Below, piece by piece: positions 52,592-61,520 of a stretch of DNA of 64,000 nucleotides; position 1 is the stretch's first letter, and every line of letters begins with the position of its first letter. Where the stretch lies: positions 1 through 64,000 of the forward strand of contig NZ_JBOITM010000077.1 in the NCBI RefSeq assembly GCF_050717535.1. The letters are read 5' to 3'. The translations under genes were made by a program, and so were the position numbers. A model generated the notes under the pieces. That model was not told where the DNA came from. It searched no databases and was given only the letters and a program-made list of their open reading frames with translations. The stretch comes from Clostridium_AD sp050717535. Lineage in GTDB: Bacteria > Bacillota > Clostridia > Clostridiales > Clostridiaceae.

Positions 52592-52824
52592 TGTTTTTTC
52601 AATAAAATAGTAATATATTTCAGAAATATAAAGTACATTTGCATATAAACACTTATGCATTTCAATATTATGTTGAAATTTTCGCCGAATTGAGATAAAA
52701 TGTTTAGTAGGGAAAACAACAAGTTGAGTATGAGTATAAAATTAAAAATGTAGAAATTATAAATTAAAACATAAATTCTATAGTATTTAACATTCTTTGA
52801 TTTGCTGTACGAGGAGGAAAATTT

Positions 52825-52983
52825 ATGTCAACTAATAATATTGAAATGATGAAAAAAATTATTGAAGAAAAGAAGAGAATAAGTTCTGAGCAGGGTGGAG
52901 TTTCAAGACCAGATAAAGTAATTGGTAAAAAAATGAAAGCTGCAAGGAGCACTAAGAAAACTGGCGGTTTATTTGATAAATAA
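52825..52983 (+). CDS. 52-residue basic protein
   Basis: GAGGAGG lies 7 bp before ATG. MSTNNIEMMKKIIEEKKRISSEQGGVSRPDKVIGKKMKAARSTKKTGGLFDK: an N-terminal helix, then a basic GKKMKAARSTKKTGG tail typical of nucleic-acid-binding small proteins. It appears to be a conserved clostridial small protein, from memory. Its own terminator follows. Confidence 0.75.
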   Translation: MSTNNIEMMKKIIEEKKRISSEQGGVSRPDKVIGKKMKAARSTKKTGGLFDK

Positions 52984-53046
52984 AAATATAACTACATTGG
53001 AACCTTATTAAATAATAAATATACATATAATCCTACTAAAATTAGT

Positions 53047-53085
53047 AAAAAGCAAGCCTCTTAATTTTGAGGCTTGCTTTTGCTG
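53047..53085 (+). terminator. terminator
   Basis: 13-bp perfect stem around AAGCAAGCCTC and GAGGCTTGCTT, 8-nt loop. Confidence 0.88.
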
Positions 53086-53220
53086 TATTGTACCTTTTAT
53101 TCACTATTATAATTAATTTGTATTAATTGTCCTGGTTAAGTATGAATTGCAAATTTCATATGATAAAATATAATTATAGTCTACTAGTAATTATTATAAA
53201 AATATGGGAGGTAGCATAGT

Positions 53221-54000
53221 ATGAACAAAGTAATTGATGTTATAAATAACAGAATGTCATTAAGAAAATATAGTAATAAATCAATTGAAAAAGAACACCT
53301 GGATACTATAATAGAAAGTGCAATGAGAGCACCCACAGCTGGAAATATGATGATGTACTCTATTATTGTAGTTGAGGATGAAGAAAAAAAGCTTAAGCTA
53401 AGTAAGACCTGTGATAATCAGCCTTTTATTGCTAAAGCTCCTCTAGTTATGATTTTTTTAGCCGATATGAAAAGGTGGTATGATTATTTTGAATATGCAG
53501 GTGTAAGGAGTTATAGTGAAAAACATAATATTAAATTCGAAGGTCCTAACAAAGGAAGCTTTTTATTAGCAGCAAATGATGCAATTATTGCAGCACAAAA
53601 TGCAGTAATCGCAGCGGAATCTTTAAATATAGGTTCATGTTATATAGGCGATATAATGGAGAATTATGAGAACCATAAGGAACTGTTAAATCTACCGGAT
53701 TTGGTATTTCCAGTGGCGATGTTGTGTTTTGGATATTATCCAGAAGATACAAAACGAATCAAGACTACTAGATTTGATAAGGAATATATAGTATTTAAAG
53801 ATGAATATAAAACTTTAACATCTAAAGAATTTGATGATATGTACATGGATCTAAATGAGAAGGTAACCAAGGTAAATAAATTTCAGGCAGAAAATATTGG
53901 CCAGCATTTATATGCTAAAAAGATATCCTCAGACTTCATGAAAGAAATGGGTAGGTCTATAGATGTAGCCCTTAAACAGTGGAATGTCGAAGAACTTTAG
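53221..54000 (+). CDS. nitroreductase family protein
   Basis: FMN-dependent oxidoreductase of the NfsA/FRP-like type, 259 residues. RMSLRKYSNKSIEKEHLDTIIESAMRAPTAGNMMMYSIIVV is the FMN-binding N-terminus, and AAQNAVIAAESLNIGSCYIGDI is the second FMN/dimer block. The C-terminal extension (about 200-259) is as in the NfsA group. Likely NAD(P)H-dependent reduction of nitro compounds, flavins or quinones. The physiological substrate is unknown. GGGAGG precedes ATG. Confidence 0.92.
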   Translation: MNKVIDVINNRMSLRKYSNKSIEKEHLDTIIESAMRAPTAGNMMMYSIIVVEDEEKKLKLSKTCDNQPFIAKAPLVMIFLADMKRWYDYFEYAGVRSYSEKHNIKFEGPNKGSFLLAANDAIIAAQNAVIAAESLNIGSCYIGDIMENYENHKELLNLPDLVFPVAMLCFGYYPEDTKRIKTTRFDKEYIVFKDEYKTLTSKEFDDMYMDLNEKVTKVNKFQAENIGQHLYAKKISSDFMKEMGRSIDVALKQWNVEEL

Positions 54001-54086
54001 ATTTTCCTATTGCGGGAATGACCATAGTAAGTAAAAGATTAATTGATAGAGATTATAATATTGTAATTTAAAAGAGGAGTGAGTGT

Positions 54087-54959
54087 ATGAGTAGTATCGC
54101 AGGAGAAGGTTGCGAAATAAGAGTTCCATTAAATGAGAGAAGGCCACTAGCGGAAATAGAACGTAGTCTTATTACAACTTATAGAAGACATATTTGGGCA
54201 AAATTTACTAAGGCTATAGTAGATTATAAATTAGTTTCTAAAGGTGATAAAATTGCTGTGGCTATCTCTGGTGGTAAGGATAGTTTAATAATGGCTAAAT
54301 TATTTCAAGAGTTACAACATTACGGAAGTGTTAAATTTGAGTTAGAGTTTATTGCAATGGACCCTGGGTATCATGAAAATATAAAAGAACTATTAATTGA
54401 TAACTGTAAGTATTTAAATATCCCAGTGAATATATTTGAATCAAGTGTTTTTCATATAATTGATACCATTGCAAAGAATTATCCTTGCTACATGTGTGCT
54501 AAAATGCGTAGGGGTGCCTTATATGCAAAAGCAAAAGAGTTAGGTTGTAATAAACTTGCACTTGGTCACCATTTCAACGATGTAGTTGAAACCACTATGT
54601 TAAATATTCTATATTCAGGAAACTTTAAAACTATGCTTCCAAAATTAAAATCGCAAAATTTTGAAAATATGGAATTGATTCGTCCTCTTTATTATATTGA
54701 AGAACAGTATATTGAAGATTTCATACAAACCAGTGGTATTTGGCCACTAAATTGTGCTTGTATGGTTGCAGCTAAAAAGATAGGAAACAAGCGTCATGAA
54801 ATTAAAGATTTAGTTAAAGAGTTAAAGAAAAACTTTAGTGAAGTAGATAAATCTATTTTTAGAGCAGCACAAAATGTAAATATGGATTCTATTTTAGGGT
54901 GGCAAAAGGATGGAGAAAATTATTCGTATTTAGATTTTTATGATAAAAATGTGGAATAA
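54087..54959 (+). CDS. TtcA-like tRNA thiolation ATPase (PP-loop)
   Basis: PP-loop adenylating protein of 290 residues with AVAISGGKDSLIM as ATP pyrophosphatase motif. A CYMCAKMRRGALY segment provides the CxxC pair typical of TtcA, and GHHFNDVVETTMLNILYSG is the family block. The second TtcA Cys motif is reduced to LNCACM. It probably takes part in 2-thiolation of tRNA using an Fe-S cluster. Exact position not assigned. AGAGGAGTGAG precedes ATG. Confidence 0.87.
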   Translation: MSSIAGEGCEIRVPLNERRPLAEIERSLITTYRRHIWAKFTKAIVDYKLVSKGDKIAVAISGGKDSLIMAKLFQELQHYGSVKFELEFIAMDPGYHENIKELLIDNCKYLNIPVNIFESSVFHIIDTIAKNYPCYMCAKMRRGALYAKAKELGCNKLALGHHFNDVVETTMLNILYSGNFKTMLPKLKSQNFENMELIRPLYYIEEQYIEDFIQTSGIWPLNCACMVAAKKIGNKRHEIKDLVKELKKNFSEVDKSIFRAAQNVNMDSILGWQKDGENYSYLDFYDKNVE

Positions 54960-54964
54960 TAAAC

Positions 54965-55003
54965 AGCAGTGGAACTATTATTAAGTTCTACTGCTATTTT
55001 TTT
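54965..55003 (+). terminator. terminator
   Basis: 12-bp stem AGCAGTGGAACT with AGTTCTACTGCT (one G-T pair), followed by Ts. Confidence 0.88.
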
Positions 55004-55166
55004 TATAGAATTTTAAAAGTATTTTAAATTTACTAATACATTTTGTTTTTATGTATATTTTAGCAAATTTAAGAAATGCTTTAGAGAGGTTCTACAACAG
55101 TGTTGTATATAAGTATTAAATTATGTTACATATTTTTTTGTATCAAACTTATGAGGAGGTATAATA

Positions 55167-56321
55167 ATGAAAAAGAAAACTGTAATTTATGTTTTAATTG
55201 TAATAAGTATTATAATTGGTATTTTTTTAATAAATAAAAAACAGAAGGATAGTAGAATTATAACAATAAAAACTTCAATAGCTTCGGTAGGCGAACTTAA
55301 ATCCTATATATCGACCACCGCAACGGTTAGTTCAAAGAAAAGTAAAGAGTATTTTGGTCTTCAGTCTAAAATCAAAAAGGTTAATGTAGCACTTGGTGAC
55401 AAAGTCAAAATTGGTGATGTCCTAGTAACTTATGAAACTATAGATTTAGCTTCTACAGTAAGCCAAGCACAAATTCAATATGATAATGCAATCCTCCAAA
55501 AAAAAGATTTGTACAATCAAAATGATGATATTGAAAGTAAAATTTCAGATTTTAGTAATGAGATTGCAACATTAGAAAAAAGTTCTAATCCAACGGATAA
55601 AGCAAAATTAGAAAGCATAAAACAACAGAAAAGCGCCTTATCACCTTTATCAGCAGAGAAATTAAAACAAGCAGATAATTCTGTAAAGCTAGCAGAATTA
55701 TCCTTAAATTCTGCTAAACAAAAACTATCGGAAAATAAAAGCTCAATTATATCTACCAGTGCAGGAGTTGTAACCACACTTAAGGCAATAGAGGGTGCAG
55801 TAGGAAATGGTATGGAAGCAGTGGTAATAGTTCAAGATATAGAAAATTTAAAGGTTGTAGCCTTCCTTGGAAAATACGATGCAAGTAAAGTTAAAATTGG
55901 TCAAGAAGTAATAATTAAAAATGGAGATAAAACCTTTAAAGGAAATGTTTCATTTATAGACCCTGCTGCAAATAAAACAGTGGGAGTAACAGGAAGTGAA
56001 ACAACTTTAGCGGTGGAAATATCTATTTTAGATAAAACTCCAGATTTGAAGATTGATTTTGATGTAGATGTAGATATATTAGTAGGTAAAGTTGCCAGTG
56101 CTATCAAAATACCATCAGAAGCATTAAAGATAGAAAAAGGTGGTAAAAATTTAGTATACGTGGTTGAAGAAAATGTAGTTCGTGAAAGAAAGGTAACTAT
56201 TGGATCTCAGTCAGATACTGAAGTTCAAATAACTAAAGGAATTAAAAAGGGAGAAAAGATTATCTTGAACCCTTCAACCTCAATTTTGGAAGGCACAATT
56301 GTAAAAGAGTCAACAAATTAA
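55167..56321 (+). CDS. MacA-like efflux adaptor (HlyD family)
   Basis: First gene of a three-gene efflux operon. An N-terminal membrane helix (about 4-22) is followed by a barrel-sandwich half (LQSKIKKVNVALGDKVKIGDVLV), a coiled-coil hairpin (about 95-190), the second half, a beta-barrel and a membrane-proximal C-terminal domain (IPSEALKIEKGGKNLVYVV). Extracytoplasmic adaptor of a MacB-type ABC exporter. In Gram-positives it is thought to help export peptides or drugs. GGAGG precedes ATG. Confidence 0.9.
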   Translation: MKKKTVIYVLIVISIIIGIFLINKKQKDSRIITIKTSIASVGELKSYISTTATVSSKKSKEYFGLQSKIKKVNVALGDKVKIGDVLVTYETIDLASTVSQAQIQYDNAILQKKDLYNQNDDIESKISDFSNEIATLEKSSNPTDKAKLESIKQQKSALSPLSAEKLKQADNSVKLAELSLNSAKQKLSENKSSIISTSAGVVTTLKAIEGAVGNGMEAVVIVQDIENLKVVAFLGKYDASKVKIGQEVIIKNGDKTFKGNVSFIDPAANKTVGVTGSETTLAVEISILDKTPDLKIDFDVDVDILVGKVASAIKIPSEALKIEKGGKNLVYVVEENVVRERKVTIGSQSDTEVQITKGIKKGEKIILNPSTSILEGTIVKESTN

Positions 56322-56368
56322 AGTAAAAGATAACTGTTTTGTAGCCTAGGCAGTAAAGGAGGAATATA

Positions 56369-57061
56369 ATGTTAGAGGTAAAAAATCTTATAAAAATATA
56401 CAAAACTGGTGAGCTTGAATTCACAGCCCTTAAAAATATTAATCTTAAAATTGAAAAGGGAGAGTTTACAGCAATAATGGGAGCTTCTGGCTCAGGAAAA
56501 TCTACTTTGATGAATATACTTGGCTGTCTTGATAAAATGAATAGTGGAAAGTATATTTTGAATGGTCGTGATATTTCAATTCTTAGCGATAATGAACTTG
56601 CCTATATTAGAAATAAAGAAATAGGATTTGTATTCCAATCATTTAATCTTATTCCAAGAATTAGCTTGCTCGACAATGTTCAGCTTCCAATGATGTACGC
56701 GGGTGTACCTGCGAGGCAGCGCAAAGAAAAAGCTCTCTATGCACTTGAAAAAGTAGGACTATCAGATAGGGTAAAGCATCTGCCAAATGAAATATCAGGG
56801 GGACAAAAACAAAGAGCTGCAATTGCAAGGGCCATAGTTAACTCTCCAGCAGTGATTATGGCAGATGAGCCTACAGGGAACCTTGATTCTAAATCCTCAG
56901 AGGATATAATGAAGATATTTGAAGATTTAAATAATGAAGGAGCTACAATCTTAATGGTAACGCATGAAACTGATATTGCAAACCATACGAATAGAATAGT
57001 AAGGTTTAGAGACGGTGAAATTATATCAGATTCTATTGTTAAGCATAGAATCGTTATATAA
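56369..57061 (+). CDS. MacB-type ABC transporter ATP-binding protein
   Basis: ATPase of the efflux operon, 230 residues. Walker A GASGSGKST, Q-loop FVFQSFNLIP, signature ISGGQKQRAAIARA, Walker B VIMADEPTGNLDS and the switch His in MVTHE are complete, in the LolD/MacB subfamily form. It lies 47 bp after the adaptor and 14 bp before the permease. AAAGGAGG precedes ATG. Confidence 0.96.
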   Translation: MLEVKNLIKIYKTGELEFTALKNINLKIEKGEFTAIMGASGSGKSTLMNILGCLDKMNSGKYILNGRDISILSDNELAYIRNKEIGFVFQSFNLIPRISLLDNVQLPMMYAGVPARQRKEKALYALEKVGLSDRVKHLPNEISGGQKQRAAIARAIVNSPAVIMADEPTGNLDSKSSEDIMKIFEDLNNEGATILMVTHETDIANHTNRIVRFRDGEIISDSIVKHRIVI

Positions 57062-57075
57062 AAGGAGCTGAAAGT

Positions 57076-58287
57076 ATGAATATATTTGAAAGTATAAAAA
57101 CAGCCTTAGAGAGTATAAAGGCTAATAAAATGCGTTCTTTCCTTACTATGCTTGGAATAATAATTGGTATAAGTTCAGTTATAACAATTGTATCTCTTGG
57201 TCAAGGAGGCCAGAAGGCTATCACAGGTGAATTTGCAAAATTGGGAGCCTCTTCTGTTACGGTTAAAGTAAGTGGAGAAAATGCTCAATCAACAGATTAT
57301 ATAACCCTTGAGGATGTTAAACAAATAAAACAAAAGATCGACAGTATTAAATATGCAAGTCCTACCTTTCAACTTCAAGGCACTGTTTTTTCTGATAAGA
57401 AGAGCAAAAATGCCTTTATGAGGGGAGGGTCTCCAGATCTTGCATATATAAATAACACTGAAATTATTTTTGGAAGATATTTCAATGAAAAGGAATATGA
57501 GCAAGGCGAAGCAGTGGGTATAATTGACGAAACTGATGCCATTACTTTATTTGGTTATCCGGATGTGGTAGGTCAGAGTATTAAAGTAGGTCAAAATGCA
57601 TTAATGAAAAAAATGACTATTGTAGGCGTTGAGAAAGGAATAACGTCGCCTTTTGGTAATGGCGGAAATTCTGGTAAACCAATTATAATAACCGCACCGG
57701 TAACCTTCTTAAGTACACTACAGTCAAAGGAGTTTAAAATAAGTTCAATAACCGTAGTTGCAGATTCACAAGCTAATAGCGAATCTGTAGGAAACGGGAC
57801 AATAAAGATCTTAGAATCTAGGCATAATAACAGAAGTAAAGAAATCTATTCTGCGGACAATGCGTTAGCGGTGCTTGAACAAATCAATAGTGTTCTTGGA
57901 ATATTTACAGCATTTATAAGTGCAGTTGCGGCCATATCACTACTGGTTGGTGGTATTGGTGTAATGAACATAATGCTTGTATCAGTGACAGAAAGAACAA
58001 GAGAGATAGGCATAAGAAAAGCAGTAGGAGCAACAACTAAAATAATACTAATGCAGTTTTTAATTGAGTCAGTTATTTTATCATTAATAGGAGGTACAAT
58101 TGGAATGATTTTGGGAATTGTTGGGGCAGAGATAATAGGAAGCTTTGCAGGAATAACACCAGTAGTATCTTGGGCAGCTATAATTGGGTCCATTTTATTT
58201 TCTTCAGTGGTGGGTGTTTTCTTTGGTATATATCCAGCTAAGAAAGCAGCAGAGTTAGACCCAATTGATGCCCTTAGATACGAGTAA
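57076..58287 (+). CDS. MacB-type ABC transporter permease
   Basis: FtsX-family permease with four membrane helices: one at the N-terminus (KANKMRSFLTMLGIIIGISSVITIVSLG), a large extracytoplasmic MacB_PCD domain (about 50-275), and three C-terminal helices ending in GIYPAKKAAELDPIDALRYE, a strong family mark. It works with the two preceding gene products. Mechanotransmission type, not classical import. AAAGGAGC precedes ATG. Terminator follows at once. Confidence 0.95.
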   Translation: MNIFESIKTALESIKANKMRSFLTMLGIIIGISSVITIVSLGQGGQKAITGEFAKLGASSVTVKVSGENAQSTDYITLEDVKQIKQKIDSIKYASPTFQLQGTVFSDKKSKNAFMRGGSPDLAYINNTEIIFGRYFNEKEYEQGEAVGIIDETDAITLFGYPDVVGQSIKVGQNALMKKMTIVGVEKGITSPFGNGGNSGKPIIITAPVTFLSTLQSKEFKISSITVVADSQANSESVGNGTIKILESRHNNRSKEIYSADNALAVLEQINSVLGIFTAFISAVAAISLLVGGIGVMNIMLVSVTERTREIGIRKAVGATTKIILMQFLIESVILSLIGGTIGMILGIVGAEIIGSFAGITPVVSWAAIIGSILFSSVVGVFFGIYPAKKAAELDPIDALRYE

Positions 58288-58291
58288 ACTT

Positions 58292-58322
58292 AAAATAGTG
58301 CCTGCACAGGCACTATTTTTTA
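58292..58322. terminator. bidirectional terminator
   Basis: 13-bp perfect stem AAAATAGTGCCTG with CAGGCACTATTTT and a 2-nt loop. It overlaps the end of the minus-strand gene that follows. Confidence 0.85.
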
Positions 58323-58585
58323 TCTTCTTTTAACTCTTCTATCATAAATTTATCAAAGTGAATTTCTTCTATAAAATTATTTTCATCAAAACTAGTTTTA
58401 CGTCTTTTATTATATTCATTAACATTTGATTTTAGCCAGTAAGGAGTTGCTATGTCAAATTTATAGCATAATTCTGTTAAGCAAGCTTTCAAATTTTCTT
58501 GATAACTGTCTTCAATATCCGACACTGACACTTCGTCCTCAATAATTCTATTATCATAAATTAATTTTCCCCAAATTCTTAACAT
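58313..58585 (-). CDS. conserved hypothetical protein
   Basis: 90 residues, with MLRIWGKLIYDNRIIEDEVSVSDIEDSYQENLKACLTELCYKFDIATPYWLKSN. The motif PYWLKSNVNEY and the acidic end look conserved, but no named family comes to mind. GGAGG precedes ATG. Soluble, single gene. Confidence 0.7.
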   Translation of the reverse strand: MLRIWGKLIYDNRIIEDEVSVSDIEDSYQENLKACLTELCYKFDIATPYWLKSNVNEYNKRRKTSFDENNFIEEIHFDKFMIEELKEDKK

Positions 58586-58776
58586 ATTTGCCTCCTTGTT
58601 TAAAAAGTATCGTTGTATTGTGAAATGTTTTTTTGTTAGTCATAATTCTATCATAAATAATAGTTAATGTCATGAAATATTATAGTTATTTTTCCAGATG
58701 CCTTAATTATTAATTAATGCTATAATTAAGGATAGCATAAAAGATATACTAATACATTTTAAGGGGATTACGAAAT

Positions 58777-59115
58777 ATGAACATTCAATGCTTCGGAACA
58801 AAAAAGTGTTTTGATACACAAAAGGCAGAGCGATATTTTAAGGAAAGAACAATAAAATATCAATTCATAGATTTGAAAATTAAAGGACTAAGCAAGGGTG
58901 AGTTACAAAGTGTTAAAAATTCTGTAGGTTTAAATAATTTAATTAACATTAAATCAAAAGATTATAAGAAATTAAATTTAGATAAAATAAGAGGAGAAGA
59001 GAGCAAAGAAGAAATTTTATTAGAAAACCCACAACTTTTAAAAACTCCTATAGTACGAAATGGAAAACAAGCCACCGTGGGTTACGTACCAGAGATATGG
59101 TCAACGTGGGAATAG
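58777..59115 (+). CDS. ArsC/Spx-family thioredoxin-like protein
   Basis: 112 residues. The N-terminus IQCFGTKKCFDTQKAERYFKERTIKYQFIDLK is the ArsC/Spx fold, and LLKTPIVRNGKQATVGYVPEIW is its conserved cis-Pro end. It has a single Cys in KKCFDTQK, like the monothiol arsenate reductase-related proteins, and lacks the CxxC of Spx. Function as a true arsenate reductase is doubtful without an ars operon. AAGGGG precedes ATG. Confidence 0.85.
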   Translation: MNIQCFGTKKCFDTQKAERYFKERTIKYQFIDLKIKGLSKGELQSVKNSVGLNNLINIKSKDYKKLNLDKIRGEESKEEILLENPQLLKTPIVRNGKQATVGYVPEIWSTWE

Positions 59116-59136
59116 TAATAATATTAAATACGTACA

Positions 59137-59691
59137 TTAATTTGAATTCAGATATTTAGACAACCTAGGGATTAGTTGTTTAGCTAAGATTATAGCTATA
59201 ATTGCTTTTATAATATCGCCGGGTATAAATGGTATGCAAGCGTATTTAAGAGCTGTATAAAAGTTTATGCCTTTCCCTAGATAGTTTGTAAAAATAAAAT
59301 AAAAGTAAGGCACTCCGATAATATAGATTACAAAACTTCCTAAAATAACGGAATATATTATTTTGTAAAGAGACTTATTTTTTTCTGTGAGCTTACCAAT
59401 TACATAAGCTGCAAAAATAAAACCTATTAGAAATCCAAATGCTGGGGTTACTACCGAAGTCAATCCTCCAGTTCCGCCAGCAAAAATAGGAAATCCGATT
59501 AAGCCTAAAATAATATATGTTATTTGAGATAGTGCACCTAACTTAGCGCCTAATATAAGTCCAGATAAAACAACAAAAAGAGTTTGTAGAGTTACAGGGA
59601 TAGGTCCTAGAGGTATAGAAATAAATCCGCCCACAGCTGTTAGTGCTGTAAATAATGAAGTAATTATTAGGTTTCGTGTAGATATTTTCAA
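59137..59691 (-). CDS. bioY: biotin transporter BioY
   Basis: Substrate-binding membrane component of an ECF-type biotin importer, 184 residues and six helices. GGFISIPLGPIPVTLQTLFVVLSGLILGAKLGALSQITYIILGLIGFPIFAGGTGG is the family signature. The energising EcfAAT module must be encoded elsewhere. A BirA-type operator lies 77 bp before the start, so expression should fall when biotin is plentiful. GGGGGC is the only upstream ribosome binding site. Confidence 0.96.
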   Translation of the reverse strand: MKISTRNLIITSLFTALTAVGGFISIPLGPIPVTLQTLFVVLSGLILGAKLGALSQITYIILGLIGFPIFAGGTGGLTSVVTPAFGFLIGFIFAAYVIGKLTEKNKSLYKIIYSVILGSFVIYIIGVPYFYFIFTNYLGKGINFYTALKYACIPFIPGDIIKAIIAIILAKQLIPRLSKYLNSN

Positions 59692-59767
59692 TGTATGCCC
59701 CCTAAAAATTATTAAGCTATCGCCACTCTATTTTGAAGGGCGATAAATCTGTTTCAATTTGCATTGC

Positions 59768-59801
59768 ATTGTAAACTAAATGATAAATTTGTGTTTACAA
59801 T
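59768..59801. promoter_or_regulatory. BirA operator of bioY
   Basis: ATTGTAAAC (59768-59776), 16 bp, GTTTACAAT (59793-59801): a perfect 9-bp dyad of the known BirA box form. Confidence 0.85.
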
Positions 59802-59925
59802 TATATTATCATGGATTATTTTTAAAGTCAAACAAATTAAAAGTAGAGGTTTTAATTTGTTTTTTATGGGATTGCACAGAATCAGATTCAAATTTTATTG
59901 AAATTAAATAGCTAGACATGAGAGT

Positions 59926-59975
59926 AGCCCACTTAAATAAAAATGTCCATTTGGATAAATTTATTTAAGTGGGTT
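59926..59975. repeat. orphan 16-bp hairpin between bioY and rbsK
   Basis: Arms 59926-59941 and 59960-59975 pair perfectly except one G-T, with an inner TCC/GGA. It is not next to the end of a recognised gene. Possibly a terminator of an unannotated transcript or of antisense read-through. Confidence 0.55.
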
Positions 59976-60028
59976 ATGTTTATTGTAATCATTATGATAT
60001 ATGTTTAATAAAAATTTTGATTTGTTTG

Positions 60029-60057
60029 TTGACAAAGGTTATTTAAACGGTTACAAT
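60029..60057 (+). promoter_or_regulatory. rbs operon promoter
   Basis: TTGACA (60029-60034), 17 bp, TACAAT (60052-60057). Confidence 0.85.
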
Positions 60058-60086
60058 AAACTTAACCGGTTCAGTTAATCGGTTAA
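60043..60086. promoter_or_regulatory. three LacI-type operators of the rbs operon
   Basis: TTAAACGGTTAC (60043), TTAACCGGTTCA (60062) and TTAATCGGTTAA (60075) share the dyad TTAANCGGTTAA. The first overlaps the -10 element, the others the transcript start. An RbsR-like repressor is expected, but none is encoded nearby. Confidence 0.75.
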
Positions 60087-60109
60087 CTAAATATGAGGTG
60101 ATGTAGTAT

Positions 60110-61039
60110 ATGAGTAAAATATGCATACTTGGAAGCTTAAATCTTGATATAGTATTAAAAGTAGAAAATATGGCTAAAGTTGGAGAAACCATTTTTGCAA
60201 AAAGTCTAACCACTATGCCTGGAGGAAAAGGAGCAAATCAAGCTGTTGCGTCTAAACGAATGGGATCAGAAGTTTACATGATAGGTAAGGTTGGCTTAGA
60301 TAGCAATGGTGAATTCTTGGTTAGTAAGCTTGCACAGGATGGTATAAATACAGACTATGTTTTTAAAGATAATAAAGAAACTACTGGAACTGCAATAATA
60401 AATGTTAACTCTGAAGGTAATAATTCTATAGTTGTAGTAGCTGGCGCTAATATGAGTATTAATAGCAATGAGATAGTGCAAAGCTATTCAATTATAAATG
60501 AGTGTGATGTATTAGTGGCACAATTTGAAACACCTAGTGAAATCACAATGGAGGCTTTCACTTATGCTAAATCTAAAGGGATTACAACAATACTAAATCC
60601 GGCTCCTGCAAAAGGGGTAGATAAAAATTTATTTAAATATACAGATATACTAATTCCTAATGAAACAGAAGCGCATGGGCTTACAGGAATTTTAGTAGAG
60701 GATTTAGAAAGCGCTAAAAAAGCAGCCGAGTATTTCATAAGTGCAGGAGTAAATTATGTAATAATAACTTTAGGTTCAAAGGGTGTGGCATTAATAACTA
60801 AAGAAAAGTCAGAATTGATTCCAGCATTTGTGGTAAATGCTGTTGACACAACTGCTGCAGGAGATAGTTTTATTGGAGCACTCGCAAGCAAATTAGGCTG
60901 TAAAGAATTAAACTATGAAAATCTTAAAAAGGCTATAGTCTTTGGTAATAAGGTTTCCTCAATAGTAGTTCAAAGAGCAGGAGCACAACCATCAATACCA
61001 ATGAATCAAGAGGTAATAGCCCTTTATGGCGAAGATTAG
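60110..61039 (+). CDS. rbsK: ribokinase
   Basis: Phosphorylates ribose to ribose 5-phosphate. PfkB family motifs: GSLNLDIVLKVE, GGKGANQAVASKRMG and the C-terminal DTTAAGDSFIGALAS with the catalytic Asp. Length 309 is normal. First gene of rbsKDAC with AGGTGATG upstream. Its end lies 46 bp before the rbsD start. Confidence 0.97.
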   Translation: MSKICILGSLNLDIVLKVENMAKVGETIFAKSLTTMPGGKGANQAVASKRMGSEVYMIGKVGLDSNGEFLVSKLAQDGINTDYVFKDNKETTGTAIINVNSEGNNSIVVVAGANMSINSNEIVQSYSIINECDVLVAQFETPSEITMEAFTYAKSKGITTILNPAPAKGVDKNLFKYTDILIPNETEAHGLTGILVEDLESAKKAAEYFISAGVNYVIITLGSKGVALITKEKSELIPAFVVNAVDTTAAGDSFIGALASKLGCKELNYENLKKAIVFGNKVSSIVVQRAGAQPSIPMNQEVIALYGED

Positions 61040-61085
61040 AATTAGTAACAGAGATTTACCTAGAAAAGCACAAGGAGGAATGGTC

Positions 61086-61481
61086 ATGAAAAAAACAGCA
61101 TTACTAAATTCACAAATATCTGAAGTGATATCTAAAATGGGACACACTGATACATTAGCTATAGGGGACTGTGGTCTACCTATACCAGATGAAACTAAAA
61201 GAATAGATATTGCCTTAATTAAAAACATACCTGGTTTTATAGAAACATTAAAAGCTATATTAACAGAACTTCAAATACAGGAAGTAATAGTGGCTAAAGA
61301 AACTTTTGAAGTTAGTCCTATCCTATTTAACGAAATAAAAAAAGCAGTTGGAGATGTGAAAATCACTTTTATAACTCATGAGGATCTCAAGTCTGAGTTA
61401 AGAGATTGTAAAGCAGTGGTAAGAACGGGTGAACAAACACCTTATGCAAATGTAATTCTAAAATCAGGAGTTGTATTTTAA
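61086..61481 (+). CDS. rbsD: D-ribose pyranase
   Basis: Catalyses the pyranose-furanose mutarotation of ribose so that ribokinase can use it. MKKTALLNSQISEVISKMGHTDTLAIGDCGLPIP contains the catalytic His and the family signature, and RTGEQTPYANVIL closes the ring interface. The start at ATG 61086 after AAGGAGG gives 131 residues, the family's normal length. The longer frame begins inside rbsK. Confidence 0.97.
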   Translation: MKKTALLNSQISEVISKMGHTDTLAIGDCGLPIPDETKRIDIALIKNIPGFIETLKAILTELQIQEVIVAKETFEVSPILFNEIKKAVGDVKITFITHEDLKSELRDCKAVVRTGEQTPYANVILKSGVVF

Positions 61482-61520
61482 CTACCAGTTAATGAAAGTA
61501 AGGTTTAAGGAGGAGATTCA

